Below, piece by piece: positions 1 to 7,914 of a stretch of DNA of 64,000 nt. The position numbers and the translations under genes were made by a program. The DNA is from Nesterenkonia sp. E16_10 (GTDB lineage Bacteria > Actinomycetota > Actinomycetes > Actinomycetales > Micrococcaceae). A model generated the notes under the pieces. The model did not search any database. It saw only the letters and a program-made list of their open reading frames with translations, and was not told where the DNA came from. The stretch is from the NCBI RefSeq assembly GCF_017347085.1, contig NZ_JADPSA010000016.1:163966-227965 (forward strand), given 5' to 3'. Within the stretch, counting starts at the first letter, position 1. Every line of letters starts with the position of its first letter.

Positions 1-411
1 GGCGATCCCGAGCTTGCCGCGGTAGAGCCGCCCGTCCGGGCTGCGGGTGCCCTCGGGGTAGATTCCCAGCACCTCGCCGTCGCGCAGCGCCTGCTCCCCG
101 GCGTTGAGCGAATCCTGGCTGGCCTGGCCGCCGGAGCGGTCCATCGGGATCTGACCCGAGAGGTCGAAGAACTTCCGCATGCCCCATCCATAGGCGCCCT
201 GCTTGCCCCAATAGTCGTCCTTCGCCATGAAGTGCACCTGCCGGGGCACCTTCACCGGCATGAACACCGAATCGGAGAAGGACAGGTGGTTCGACGCCAG
301 GATCGCGGGACCCTCGCTGGGGATGTTGTGCAGGCCGCGGACCCAGGGCCGGAACACCGTGTTGACCACCGGGGCCACGACAAAGTTCTTGGCGACGCTA
401 TAGAACGACAC
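1..411 (-). CDS. Lysophospholipid acyltransferase (1-acyl-glycerol-3-phosphate acyltransferase family), partial
   Basis: Transfers an acyl chain to lysophosphatidate or a related lysolipid at the membrane. Reading the minus strand from a GTG at 411 gives 137 codons to the window edge, so the C-terminus is missing. The NHxxxxD acyltransferase motif (NHLSFSD, about residue 44) and the downstream EGTRS motif (about residue 125) are both present, which makes the family call firm. An AAAGGA ribosome site lies 12 nt before the GTG, and a TACAGT -10 candidate is at 452-457 on the minus strand. The gene is divergent from the esterase at 477. Acyl specificity cannot be read; a role with the nearby FadD in phospholipid assembly is inferred. 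Confidence 0.9.
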   Translation of the reverse strand, partial: MSFYSVAKNFVVAPVVNTVFRPWVRGLHNIPSEGPAILASNHLSFSDSVFMPVKVPRQVHFMAKDDYWGKQGAYGWGMRKFFDLSGQIPMDRSGGQASQDSLNAGEQALRDGEVLGIYPEGTRSPDGRLYRGKLGIA

Positions 412-464
412 GGTGATGGGGGGTCCTTTCAGGCGGCTGAGCTTGGAGACCACTGTAAAGGCAA

Positions 465-470
465 TAGAGT
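465..470 (+). promoter_or_regulatory. -10 element TAGAGT, leaderless esterase promoter
   Basis: TAGAGT fits the actinobacterial TANNNT -10 and ends exactly 6 nt before the ATG at 477. Transcription would therefore start on the A of the start codon. No ribosome site is needed and none is visible. Confidence 0.5.
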
Positions 471-476
471 GACGGA

Positions 477-1223
477 ATGGACATGTCCGGCTTCGGAGTT
501 TCCGTCTTCCACGGATTCACCTCCACGCCCGCCTCGATGCGACCGCTCGCCGACGCCCTGGAGCGGGCCGGCTTCACCGTGGACCTTCCGCTGCTGCCGG
601 GGCACGGCACGTGCTGGGAGGACCTGGCGGGCACCCCGCGCTCGCAGATCATGCGCGCCGCGCTGGCCAGCTATGACCGGCTGGCGGCCCGCTGCTCCCG
701 GGTCGCCACAGTGGGCCTGTCCATGGGAGGCTCGCTCGCGCTGCATGTGGCCGCGCACCGACAGGTCGACGCGGTCTCGGTGATCAACCCCGGACTCCGG
801 CTGGCCCCGCTGACCGGACCGAAGGCCTGGGTGCTGGGCAGGATCCGCCCCTCGGTGGCGAGCATCGCCGGAGACATCGCCAAGCCCGATGTGGTCGAGG
901 AGGCCTACGCGCAGACCCCGCTGCGCGCCGTCGTCCAGCTCGACCAGCTCTTCGCCCAGGTCCGCCGCGAACTCCCGGAGCTCGCTCGGCGGCAGACCCC
1001 GGTGCTGCTCTTCCGCTCGGGCGTGGACAACGTCCTGCCCCCGTCCTCGGCCGCTACGCTGGGCAGGACGCTCTCGGAGGACCAGCTCGAGATCGTCGAG
1101 CTCACTCGCAGCCAGCATGTGGCCACGCTCGATCACGAGGCCGAGACCATCCATGAGCAGCTGATTGATTTTCTTCACCGGCGGCATCAGGCCGCCGGGC
1201 CCCCAGAGAGGATGGCGCCATGA
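477..1223 (+). CDS. Alpha/beta-hydrolase, carboxylesterase-type
   Basis: A 248-residue single-domain alpha/beta hydrolase. It has an HGF oxyanion segment at residues 12-14, the nucleophile elbow GLSMGG with Ser82, an acid Asp184 in GVDNVLP and His214 in SQHVATLDH. The complete triad and short cap resemble the Geobacillus Est30-like monoacylglycerol/carboxylesterase group. There is no signal peptide, so it is cytoplasmic. The ATG at 477 is favoured because it sits 6 nt after a TAGAGT -10. Its stop overlaps the next start by 4 nt (ATGA at 1220), so the two are probably co-translated. The natural substrate is unknown; short-chain or lipid-derived esters are likely given the acyltransferase and fadD neighbours. 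Confidence 0.88.
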   Translation: MDMSGFGVSVFHGFTSTPASMRPLADALERAGFTVDLPLLPGHGTCWEDLAGTPRSQIMRAALASYDRLAARCSRVATVGLSMGGSLALHVAAHRQVDAVSVINPGLRLAPLTGPKAWVLGRIRPSVASIAGDIAKPDVVEEAYAQTPLRAVVQLDQLFAQVRRELPELARRQTPVLLFRSGVDNVLPPSSAATLGRTLSEDQLEIVELTRSQHVATLDHEAETIHEQLIDFLHRRHQAAGPPERMAP

Positions 1224-1645
1224 GCACCTATCGCGACGACGAGCCCAGCAGAGTCTTCGGTCGAGGCGGTCGCTCCCGGCCGATGCCCGGACAGGGTGGG
1301 CCAGGCCAGGGCGGCCCTGGCCAGGGACACGGGGCCGCAGGACCGGGAGTCCCAGGCCAGGGTCCGCGCGACTACCGGGCGGATGACGCGGCGTGGGAAG
1401 AGATCGATGACTTCGAGCCGCCGAACCCGAAGAACCCGTTGGCCGGGGCCAAGCCCGCCGTGGTGCTCGGGGCGGTGCTGAGCATCGGGGCGATCCTGGC
1501 GCTGATCGTGGTGCCGTTCCTGCCGCTGAATGCTCCGAGCTGGACCGTGCCCGCCCTGATCGGCGTGGTGCTGGCCGGGCTGGTGATCCTCTTCCTGCAG
1601 ATGCCGCGCAACCGCTCCGGATCCGGAGACGGCGCACAGGTCTGA
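1220..1645 (+). CDS. Small two-helix membrane protein of unknown function
   Basis: 141 residues. Residues 1-50 are polar and low-complexity, with four PGQG-type repeats (about residues 22-37) and a run of Gly, Pro and Gln. They are followed by an acidic stretch and two hydrophobic helices near 77-99 and 107-127, then a short charged tail. It has no catalytic motif and no family I can name. Translation is coupled to the esterase by a 4-nt overlap. The topology predicts a cytoplasmic disordered N-terminus tethered to the membrane. Confidence 0.7.
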   Translation: MSTYRDDEPSRVFGRGGRSRPMPGQGGPGQGGPGQGHGAAGPGVPGQGPRDYRADDAAWEEIDDFEPPNPKNPLAGAKPAVVLGAVLSIGAILALIVVPFLPLNAPSWTVPALIGVVLAGLVILFLQMPRNRSGSGDGAQV

Positions 1646-1680
1646 GCAGGTTCTCCACGAGGACACGGATCATCCAGCTA

Positions 1681-1712
1681 CCGTTCAGTAACGGGCTGTG
1701 ACATCATGATGT
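1681..1712. promoter_or_regulatory. Two adjacent palindromes upstream of fadD
   Basis: CCGTT-cagt-AACGG (1681-1694) is followed by the perfect 12-bp palindrome ACATCATGATGT (1701-1712), ending 29 bp before the fadD start. The placement suits an operator for a dimeric regulator. Which one is not known. Confidence 0.35.
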
Positions 1713-1741
1713 GAGATGGCACACACGATGGAGGAGCCCCC

Positions 1742-3565
1742 GTGAAGGAAATCGCAACACCGCCCGCAGTCGAGGTCCCCGCCGAGCTGAACATCACTGA
1801 TCTGCTGGAGCGTCAGTTCATCGCGGACCCGCAGAACATCCTCTTCGGCCGGCAGCTCAGCCCCGGCGAGTGGACAGACGTCAGCACCGCCGAATTCCGG
1901 GATCAGGTGATCGCGCTGGCGAAGGGCATCATCGCCTCCGGCATCGAGGTCGGTGATCGGGTCGCGATCATGGCCCCCACACGCTACGAGTGGACCCTGC
2001 TCGACTTCGCGATCTTCTACGCCGGAGCCGTGACCGTGCCGGTCTACGAGACCTCCTCGCCCTCCCAGGTCGCCTGGATCATCGAGGACGCCGGCGTGAA
2101 GCTGCTCGTCGCCGAGACCCCGGCGCACCAGAAGATCGTCGAGCGCGCCGTCGCTCAGGAGAGCCTCACCGGGCTGGGCGGCGTCTACACCATCGAAGGC
2201 TCCGGGCTGGATGAGCTGCGCGCCAAGGGCGCCGAGGTGACCCAGGAGCAGGTCGACTCCCGGCGCAGCGCCGCCGTCGGCGCCGATCTCGCGACCATCA
2301 TCTACACCTCCGGGACCACCGGACGGCCCAAGGGCTGCGAGCTGACCCACTCGAACTTCACCGAGCTCTCGCTCCAGGCGCTGGGCTCCTCACTGGGCAC
2401 GGTGGTCAACAAGGACGCCTCCACGGTGATGTTCATCCCGCTGGCCCACGTCTTCGCCCGCTTCATCTCGGTGCTCGCCGTCGCCGGCGGCTCCCGGGTG
2501 GGGCACACCTCCGACATCAAGGAGCTGGTGGACGACCTCGGCACCTTCCGCCCGACCTTCCTGCTCGCCGTGCCGCGGGTGTTCGAGAAGATCTACAACG
2601 CCGCGATGCTCAAGGCCGAGGGCGACGGCAAGGGGGCGATCTTCGAGAAGGCGGCCAACACCGCCATCGCCTGGTCCCGTGCCAAGCAGGAGGGCAAGGT
2701 CCCCTTCACCCTGGGGCTCAAGCACACCGTCTTCGACAAGCTGGTCTACTCCAAGCTGCGCGCCCGGATGGGTGGACAGGTGGCCCACGCGGTCTCCGGC
2801 GGGTCCCCGCTGGGGGAGCGGCTGGGGCACTTCTTCTACGGCGTGGGCGTGCAGATCCTGGAGGGTTACGGCCTCACCGAGACCACGGCGCCGCTGACCG
2901 TGAACACCCCGGAGCTGAGCAAGATCGGCACCGTCGGGGCCCCGCTTCCCGGATGTGCGGTGAAGATCGCCGAGGACGGCGAGATCCTCGGCCGCGGCGT
3001 CTGTGTCTTCCGCGGATACCACAACCGGCCCGAGCTGAACCAGGAGATCTTCACCGAGACCGGCTGGTTCCGCACCGGCGACGTCGGCACCCTGGACTCC
3101 GACGGCTGCCTCACCATCACCGGTCGCAAGAAGGAGATCCTGGTCACCGCGGCCGGAAAGAACGTCTCTCCGGCTCAGCTCGAAGACCTGATGCGCTCCG
3201 ACGCGATCGTCTCCCAGGCCGTGGTGGTAGGCGACAACCGGCCCTTCGTCGCGGCACTGATCACCCTCGATGAGGAGACCCTGCCGCAGTGGCTCGAGCG
3301 CAAGGGACTTGACCCCAAGACCCCGGTCGCCGAGCTCGTCCAGCACGAGACCATCCTCACCCATGTGCAGGCAGTGGTGGACCGGGCCAACGAGTCGGTC
3401 TCTCGCGCCGAATCGATCCGAGATTTCCGGCTGCTGAACACCGACTTCACCATCGAGTCCGGTCACCTCACCCCGTCCATGAAGATCAAGCGCCCGCTGG
3501 TGATGAAGGACTTCGCCGAGGAGGTCGAGGCGCTCTACACCGAGGCCGCCGCCAAGAAGCGCTGA
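1742..3565 (+). CDS. fadD: Long-chain fatty-acid--CoA ligase (AMP-forming)
   Basis: Activates a fatty acid to acyl-CoA through an acyl-AMP intermediate. The 607 residues contain the AMP-binding P-loop YTSGTTGRPKG (about 188-198), the EGYGLTETT motif (about 378-386), the hinge TGDVGTLDSDG and a C-terminal GRKKEILVTAAGKNVSP segment that carries the A10-type lysine region. The length and these motifs match the FadD15-like group of actinobacteria. The start is GTG behind a strong GGAGGAG site (about 1730-1736). A 16-bp stem terminator follows at 3630, so this is probably a single-gene unit. Chain-length preference cannot be judged. Confidence 0.93.
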   Translation: MKEIATPPAVEVPAELNITDLLERQFIADPQNILFGRQLSPGEWTDVSTAEFRDQVIALAKGIIASGIEVGDRVAIMAPTRYEWTLLDFAIFYAGAVTVPVYETSSPSQVAWIIEDAGVKLLVAETPAHQKIVERAVAQESLTGLGGVYTIEGSGLDELRAKGAEVTQEQVDSRRSAAVGADLATIIYTSGTTGRPKGCELTHSNFTELSLQALGSSLGTVVNKDASTVMFIPLAHVFARFISVLAVAGGSRVGHTSDIKELVDDLGTFRPTFLLAVPRVFEKIYNAAMLKAEGDGKGAIFEKAANTAIAWSRAKQEGKVPFTLGLKHTVFDKLVYSKLRARMGGQVAHAVSGGSPLGERLGHFFYGVGVQILEGYGLTETTAPLTVNTPELSKIGTVGAPLPGCAVKIAEDGEILGRGVCVFRGYHNRPELNQEIFTETGWFRTGDVGTLDSDGCLTITGRKKEILVTAAGKNVSPAQLEDLMRSDAIVSQAVVVGDNRPFVAALITLDEETLPQWLERKGLDPKTPVAELVQHETILTHVQAVVDRANESVSRAESIRDFRLLNTDFTIESGHLTPSMKIKRPLVMKDFAEEVEALYTEAAAKKR

Positions 3566-3629
3566 GCCCGAGCGCGGGGCGGATCCGCTCACGGCGCAGA
3601 TCCGCAGACCTCGCAGGAGGAAGAACCAC

Positions 3630-3666
3630 CGGGAGCCCGGAGGCGAACACCGCCTCCGGGCTCCCG
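3630..3666 (+). terminator. Perfect 16-bp hairpin terminator after fadD
   Basis: The arms at 3630-3645 and 3651-3666 are exact reverse complements around a 5-nt AACAC loop. There is no U tract, which is common for actinobacterial hairpin terminators. It separates fadD from the DAHP synthase promoter. Confidence 0.7.
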
Positions 3667-3721
3667 TCGTCCGCATAATGGACTGCCGCTTCGGCATTAG
3701 GCGCGCCCGGGCGTGGCGGAC

Positions 3722-3727
3722 TACCCT
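3722..3727 (+). promoter_or_regulatory. -10 element TACCCT, leaderless DAHP synthase promoter
   Basis: TACCCT is followed by exactly 6 nt (GAGAGG) and then a GTG at 3734. This places the +1 on the start codon and decides between the in-frame GTGs at 3713 and 3734. Confidence 0.6.
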
Positions 3728-3733
3728 GAGAGG

Positions 3734-5140
3734 GTGACCACCACGCCAGAGCCCAGATCCGACGCCCCGCTGACCGCCCCCGGAGAGATCCTCCATGTAG
3801 GGGCCGCAGACTATCCGGGCCTCGACGAGTGGCGTTCGCTGCCACTGAGCCAGCAGCCGGACTGGCGAGGCCACGAAGACTTCGACTCCGCCTATGCGGA
3901 GCTCTCCGCGCACCCGCCGCTGGTCTTCGCCGGAGAGGTCGACAAGCTCAAGCGACGCCTGGCCAAGGTCGCCAACGGTGAGGCCTTCCTGCTCCAGGGC
4001 GGGGACTGCGCCGAGACCTTCGACGGCGTCACCGCCGATCGGATCAGCGCCAAGATCAAGACCATCCTGCAGATGGCGGTGGTGCTCACCTACGGGGCCT
4101 CGCTGCCGGTGGTGAAGATGGGACGCATGGCCGGCCAGTACGCCAAGCCGCGGTCCTCCGACGTGGAGACCCGCGACGGCGTCACGCTGCCGACCTTCCG
4201 CGGGGAGATCGTCAACGGCTTCGAGTTCACCGAGGAGTCCCGGGTCCCCGACCCGAAGCGGATGGTCGCGGCCTACCACAAGTCCGCCGCCACCCTGAAT
4301 CTGATCCGGGCCTTCACCGAGGGCGGCTTCGCCGACCTGCGTGCGGTCCAGCAGTGGAACAAGGGGTTCATGCAGAACCCCGCGCACGCTCGCTACGAGC
4401 AGCTCGCCGGAGAGATCGACCGCGCCGTCCGCTTCATGGAGGCCTGCGGCGCTGACTTCGAAGGGCTCAAGCGCACCGAGTTCTACGCCGCCCACGAGGC
4501 GCTGCTGCTGGACTACGAGCGCGCGCTGACCCGCATCGACTCCCGCACCGGCAAGCCCTATGTGACCAGTGGCCACTTCGTGTGGATCGGCGAGCGGACC
4601 CGTGAGCTCGAGGGCGCACACATGGACTACCTCTCCCGGGTGCAGAACCCGGTGGGGGTCAAGCTGGGCCCCAGCACCACCCCGGAGACCGTGCTGCGGA
4701 TCATCGAGAAGCTGGATCCCGAGCGGGAGCCAGGGCGCCTGACCTTCATCGTGCGGATGGGCGCCTCCAACGTCCGGGAGAAGCTCCCGGCGCTGGTCAC
4801 GGCGGTGCGCGACTCCGGTGCCAAGGTGGTCTGGGTGACCGACCCGATGCACGGCAACACCATCACCGCCGACAACGGCTACAAGACCCGGCGCTTCGAT
4901 GACATCCTCGACGAGGTCCGCGGCTTCTTCGAGGTCCACCGTTCCCTGGGCACCTACCCCGGAGGGCTGCACGTGGAGATGACCGGCGACGACGTCGCTG
5001 AATGTCTCGGCGGCTCCGACGTGGTCGACGAATCGGCCTTCGACCAGGGGTACGAGTCCCTGGTGGACCCGCGGCTGAACCATAAGCAGTCCCTGGAGCT
5101 GGCGTTCCTGGTCGCAGAGTCCCTCACCCAGGTGAGATGA
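3734..5140 (+). CDS. aroG: 3-deoxy-7-phosphoheptulonate (DAHP) synthase, class II
   Basis: Condenses phosphoenolpyruvate with erythrose-4-phosphate, the entry step of the shikimate pathway that feeds Trp, Phe and Tyr. The 468 residues are full length for the plant-like class II enzyme. Expected metal and substrate motifs are visible: GGDCAETF, KMGRMAGQY, GARTREL-like GERTRELEGAH, DPMHGNT, HVEMTGDDVAECLGG and DPRLN. The Cys that often precedes DPRLN is Val here. The GTG at 3734 is chosen over 3713 because it lies 6 nt after a TACCCT -10. It stands alone between fadD and the convergent kinase; the same neighbours (a pknL-like kinase and a polyprenyl synthase) occur in mycobacteria. Allosteric control by aromatic amino acids is likely but not readable. 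Confidence 0.95.
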   Translation: MTTTPEPRSDAPLTAPGEILHVGAADYPGLDEWRSLPLSQQPDWRGHEDFDSAYAELSAHPPLVFAGEVDKLKRRLAKVANGEAFLLQGGDCAETFDGVTADRISAKIKTILQMAVVLTYGASLPVVKMGRMAGQYAKPRSSDVETRDGVTLPTFRGEIVNGFEFTEESRVPDPKRMVAAYHKSAATLNLIRAFTEGGFADLRAVQQWNKGFMQNPAHARYEQLAGEIDRAVRFMEACGADFEGLKRTEFYAAHEALLLDYERALTRIDSRTGKPYVTSGHFVWIGERTRELEGAHMDYLSRVQNPVGVKLGPSTTPETVLRIIEKLDPEREPGRLTFIVRMGASNVREKLPALVTAVRDSGAKVVWVTDPMHGNTITADNGYKTRRFDDILDEVRGFFEVHRSLGTYPGGLHVEMTGDDVAECLGGSDVVDESAFDQGYESLVDPRLNHKQSLELAFLVAESLTQVR

Positions 5141-5162
5141 CGCTGCGCGCCCGGCCCGGTGG

Positions 5163-5190
5163 TGTGAGGCTGGAACCGCTCAGCCGCACA
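5163..5190. terminator. Bidirectional hairpin between convergent genes
   Basis: TGTGAGGCTG and CAGCCGCACA pair (one A/G mismatch) around an 8-nt loop between the DAHP synthase stop (5140) and the kinase stop (5216). It can serve both strands. There is no U tract. Confidence 0.5.
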
Positions 5191-5215
5191 GCATCACGAC
5201 CGGCGGCGCTGGTCC

Positions 5216-6700
5216 TCAGCCCCCGAGGCTGGGGATCAGCCCACTGACCCCGATCCACCCGGCCAGCAGCACCAGCAGCGCACCGCCGATCATGATCGCG
5301 GCGATCATCAGCCAGATCCGGGTGGCGCTGGCGCCGGCGAGCTCCACGGTGGGGCGCTGACGCTCGCGCTTCTCCGTGCGCACCCGCTCCACCGGCCGGC
5401 GGGAACCGACGGAGGGCTGGATCCCGGTCACCGGCTCCGCGACGCTGAGTCGAGGTGGTCGCAGCTGCAGACCGCTGGTGGGCACCTCGGTGACCAGCTG
5501 GCGATCCTCCTCGGCCAGGCTTGAGGGACGCCCGTGTGCGGCATGGCGATGCTCGGCCTGAAGATGTGTGGTGCGCGCATTGCCCAGTGCCGCGTCGATG
5601 TCCTCGTCCCAGGGTTCGTGGTCCACGTCCTGGCCCTCGTGCTGCTCCGCTGTGGAACCATGTGCCGGTGCCGGTGCCGGTGCCGGTGCCGGTGCCGGCG
5701 CGGCCGCGGTCTCCAGGAATGTCTCGCTGGAGTCCCCGGGAAGCATGGTGGTGGACCGCTGGCCCGGCGTCCCGGACTCACGCAGCGCTTCCCGTCCCGA
5801 GGCGCCCATGGCAGGGATCGCCCGTGTCGCGGTGAGCGCGCCGTCGAAGTCGAGCTCGGCGTCTCCGAGCAGGCCGCGGGTCTCACGCAGCATCTTCAGC
5901 AGCTCGTCGGCGTTCTTGGGCCGCAGCGCCACCTCGGGGCGGGTGGCGATGCTGACCAGGTCGTCGAGCTCGCGCGCGAGACCGCTGACCTGCGCGGAAG
6001 GCACCGGTACGGTGGAGTTCACGTGCTGGTAGGCCACCCGCACGGGGGAGTCCCCGGTGAAGGGCTGCACCCCGGTGAGCATCTCGTAGAGCAGGATGCC
6101 GATCGCGTAGATGTCAGCGCGCTCGTCGGCGCTCTCCCCGGAGAGCAGCTCCGGAGAGATATAGGCCACGGTGCCCATCAGGGTGGAAGTTCCGGAGTGA
6201 TGCGTCGCGGCGCGGGCCAGCCCCAGGTCAGCGAGCTTGATCCGCCCGTCATGGGAGACCAGCACGTTCTCCGGCTTGATGTCCCGGTGGACCAGGCCGG
6301 CGCGGTGCGCCGCGGCCAGGCCCTGCAGGATCGAATCCATGTAGGTCAGCGCCAGCCGAGGGGTCATCGCCCCCTGCTTGAGCAGCGTGCGCAGCGTCGC
6401 ACCGGGAACGTACTCCATCACCAGATAGGCGGTCTCCCGAGCCTGGCCCTGATCCAGGACCTGGACCACATTGGGATGCGCGATCAGCGCGGAGTTCCGC
6501 GCCTCCTGCTCGAAGCGGTCCACGACCTTGCGATCCTCAGCCATATGCGGGAACAGCACCTTCAGCGCGACCTCGCGGCCGAGCCGCTGATCCTGTGCGC
6601 GGTAGACCGTGGACATGCCGCCACGCGCGATGCGCTCATCGATCACATAGCGGTCATCGATCCTGGAACCAATCCACGGGTCAGTCTGTTCGGAGCTCAC
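5216..6700 (-). CDS. pknL: Serine/threonine protein kinase, PknL-like, membrane-anchored
   Basis: 494-residue eukaryotic-type kinase. It has a glycine loop IARGGMSTVY (24-33), the ATP lysine Lys47 in VALK, the catalytic loop HRDIKPEN with Asp140, a DLG in place of DFG, and an APE-equivalent SPE. After the ~275-residue kinase domain comes a long disordered juxtamembrane region containing (Ala-Pro)n at about 5664-5699, one transmembrane helix near the C-terminus and only about ten residues outside. There are no PASTA or other sensor domains. That topology and the aroG/polyprenyl synthase neighbourhood match mycobacterial PknL. The GTG at 6700 sits 7 nt after a TACCCT -10 on the minus strand, so I prefer it to the TTG at 6727. 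Substrates are unknown; cell-wall or division proteins are plausible. Confidence 0.9.
   Translation of the reverse strand: MSSEQTDPWIGSRIDDRYVIDERIARGGMSTVYRAQDQRLGREVALKVLFPHMAEDRKVVDRFEQEARNSALIAHPNVVQVLDQGQARETAYLVMEYVPGATLRTLLKQGAMTPRLALTYMDSILQGLAAAHRAGLVHRDIKPENVLVSHDGRIKLADLGLARAATHHSGTSTLMGTVAYISPELLSGESADERADIYAIGILLYEMLTGVQPFTGDSPVRVAYQHVNSTVPVPSAQVSGLARELDDLVSIATRPEVALRPKNADELLKMLRETRGLLGDAELDFDGALTATRAIPAMGASGREALRESGTPGQRSTTMLPGDSSETFLETAAAPAPAPAPAPAPAHGSTAEQHEGQDVDHEPWDEDIDAALGNARTTHLQAEHRHAAHGRPSSLAEEDRQLVTEVPTSGLQLRPPRLSVAEPVTGIQPSVGSRRPVERVRTEKRERQRPTVELAGASATRIWLMIAAIMIGGALLVLLAGWIGVSGLIPSLGG
5662..5699. repeat. Hexanucleotide repeat inside the kinase linker
   Basis: A GTGCCG unit is repeated about six times in a row, encoding alternating Ala-Pro in the kinase juxtamembrane region. 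Such tracts are prone to slippage in multiples of two residues without a frameshift. Confidence 0.8.
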
Positions 6701-6707
6701 AGCCCCA

Positions 6708-6713
6708 AGGGTA
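6708..6713 (-). promoter_or_regulatory. -10 element TACCCT, leaderless pknL promoter
   Basis: On the minus strand TACCCT is followed by 7 nt and then GTG at 6700. No ribosome site is present in the gap. Confidence 0.5.
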
Positions 6714-6807
6714 TCGAACCCGCCCAACTCCGGTCGCTGCGGCGCGCGTCGCTCAGGGTCGATGCCCGGGTCGAGCGTGCAGCGGGGGTGAACCCGGACC
6801 GTGGACC

Positions 6808-7896
6808 CTAGACCGTGCGCAGCACCAGGTTCCCGCGCAGCTGGTCGAACTCCCCGAGGACCTCCGCGGAGACGCCGAGCTCGACCAGATCCTGGGTCCG
6901 GGCGACGCTGTCGCCGGTGAGCTCCTCGATGCTGTGCTCCACCTCGTCCACGGCTCCGGACTCCAGCAGGATGGCGCGCGCCCGGTCCACCTGCGCCTCA
7001 CTGAGCGACGGGTCTCCCAGCATCTGGGTCAGCTCCTGGGCCCCGGCCGCGCCGGAGCGGAACAGCCCATAGGCGATGAGCTCGGTGCGCTTGCCCTCGC
7101 GCAGGTCATCGCCGACCGGCTTGCCGGTGGTCTCCGGATCTCCGAAGACCCCGAGCAGATCATCGCGCAGCTGGAAGGCCTCGCCGACCGGCAGCGCCGC
7201 CGCGGCGAAGGCATGGCACAGCTGGTCCGAGCCGCCGGCCAGCGCAGCGCCGAGCACCACCGGGTACTCGGTGGAGTATTTTGCCGCCTTATAGCGCAGC
7301 ACGCCGCGGGCGCGGGCCACCGCCTCGGCCTCGGTCTCGGCCGGAGTGCGCACCTCTTCGAGCACATCGAGGTACTGCCCGGTGATGACCTCGGTATGCA
7401 TCCGGTGGAAGGTCCGCGCTGCGAGCATGTTGCTGATCAGCCCGTCCTGGGCTGCGGTGCTCTGGGCGAGGAAGAACGCCTCCGAGGCCCAGGCCAGCGA
7501 GAGGTCCCCGGAGAGGATCGCGCCGGTGGTGCCGAAATGGCCACAGTCCCCGGCGAAGCCCGACTCCCGATGCAGCTGTTCGAACCCGATGTGCGCGCTG
7601 GGCCGGCCGCGCCGGGTCGCGGACCGGTCGATGACGTCGTCGTGGACCAGGGCGGCCGCCTGGAAGAGCTCCAGCGCCACACCCAGCTCGACGACGGCCT
7701 CGCCGCGCCCGGCGGCTGCCTGCCAGCCCAGCCGGGCCAGCGCGGGGCGCATCTTCTTGCCACCCCGGGTCAGTGTCATCAGCGCGGTCACAAGGGGCAC
7801 CGCGTGCTCGGAGACTGCCTGGACCTCTGCGTGACGGGCCTGGAGGAAGCCGGCGCACCTGGTGTTGACCTCGCTGATGAATTCTTCGCGCTTCAT
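6808..7896 (-). CDS. Polyprenyl (geranylgeranyl-type) diphosphate synthase
   Basis: Chain-elongating trans-prenyltransferase that adds isopentenyl diphosphate to allylic diphosphates, providing precursors for quinones, carotenoids or polyprenyl carriers. The 362 residues carry the first aspartate-rich motif DDVID followed by RxxxRRG, and a second DDLLGVFGD, with a lysine (TGKPVGDDL) after it. Motif spacing is that of the IspA/IdsA superfamily. The ATG at 7896 lies 7 nt after a TAGGCT -10 on the minus strand, so the mRNA is probably leaderless. It is divergent from dinB with only 18 bp between start codons. Product length (C15-C40) cannot be set from motifs alone. A 107-bp gap separates it from pknL. 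Confidence 0.92.
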   Translation of the reverse strand: MKREEFISEVNTRCAGFLQARHAEVQAVSEHAVPLVTALMTLTRGGKKMRPALARLGWQAAAGRGEAVVELGVALELFQAAALVHDDVIDRSATRRGRPSAHIGFEQLHRESGFAGDCGHFGTTGAILSGDLSLAWASEAFFLAQSTAAQDGLISNMLAARTFHRMHTEVITGQYLDVLEEVRTPAETEAEAVARARGVLRYKAAKYSTEYPVVLGAALAGGSDQLCHAFAAAALPVGEAFQLRDDLLGVFGDPETTGKPVGDDLREGKRTELIAYGLFRSGAAGAQELTQMLGDPSLSEAQVDRARAILLESGAVDEVEHSIEELTGDSVARTQDLVELGVSAEVLGEFDQLRGNLVLRTV

Positions 7897-7914
7897 GGCG
7901 GATAGCCTATCGGT
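7897..7914. promoter_or_regulatory. Bidirectional 18-bp leaderless promoter core
   Basis: The only sequence between two divergent ATGs (7896 minus, 7915 plus). TAGCCT at 7903-7908 (plus) is 6 nt before dinB, and TAGGCT, read on the minus strand from 7909 to 7904, is 7 nt before the prenyl synthase. The two -10 elements share five base pairs. Each -35 must lie inside the opposing coding region. Confidence 0.6.

Noticed and set aside
429..1673. Minus-strand frame covering the esterase and small membrane protein
   Set aside because: Composition is Arg/Gly/Ala shadow-like. The plus-strand esterase has a full catalytic triad.
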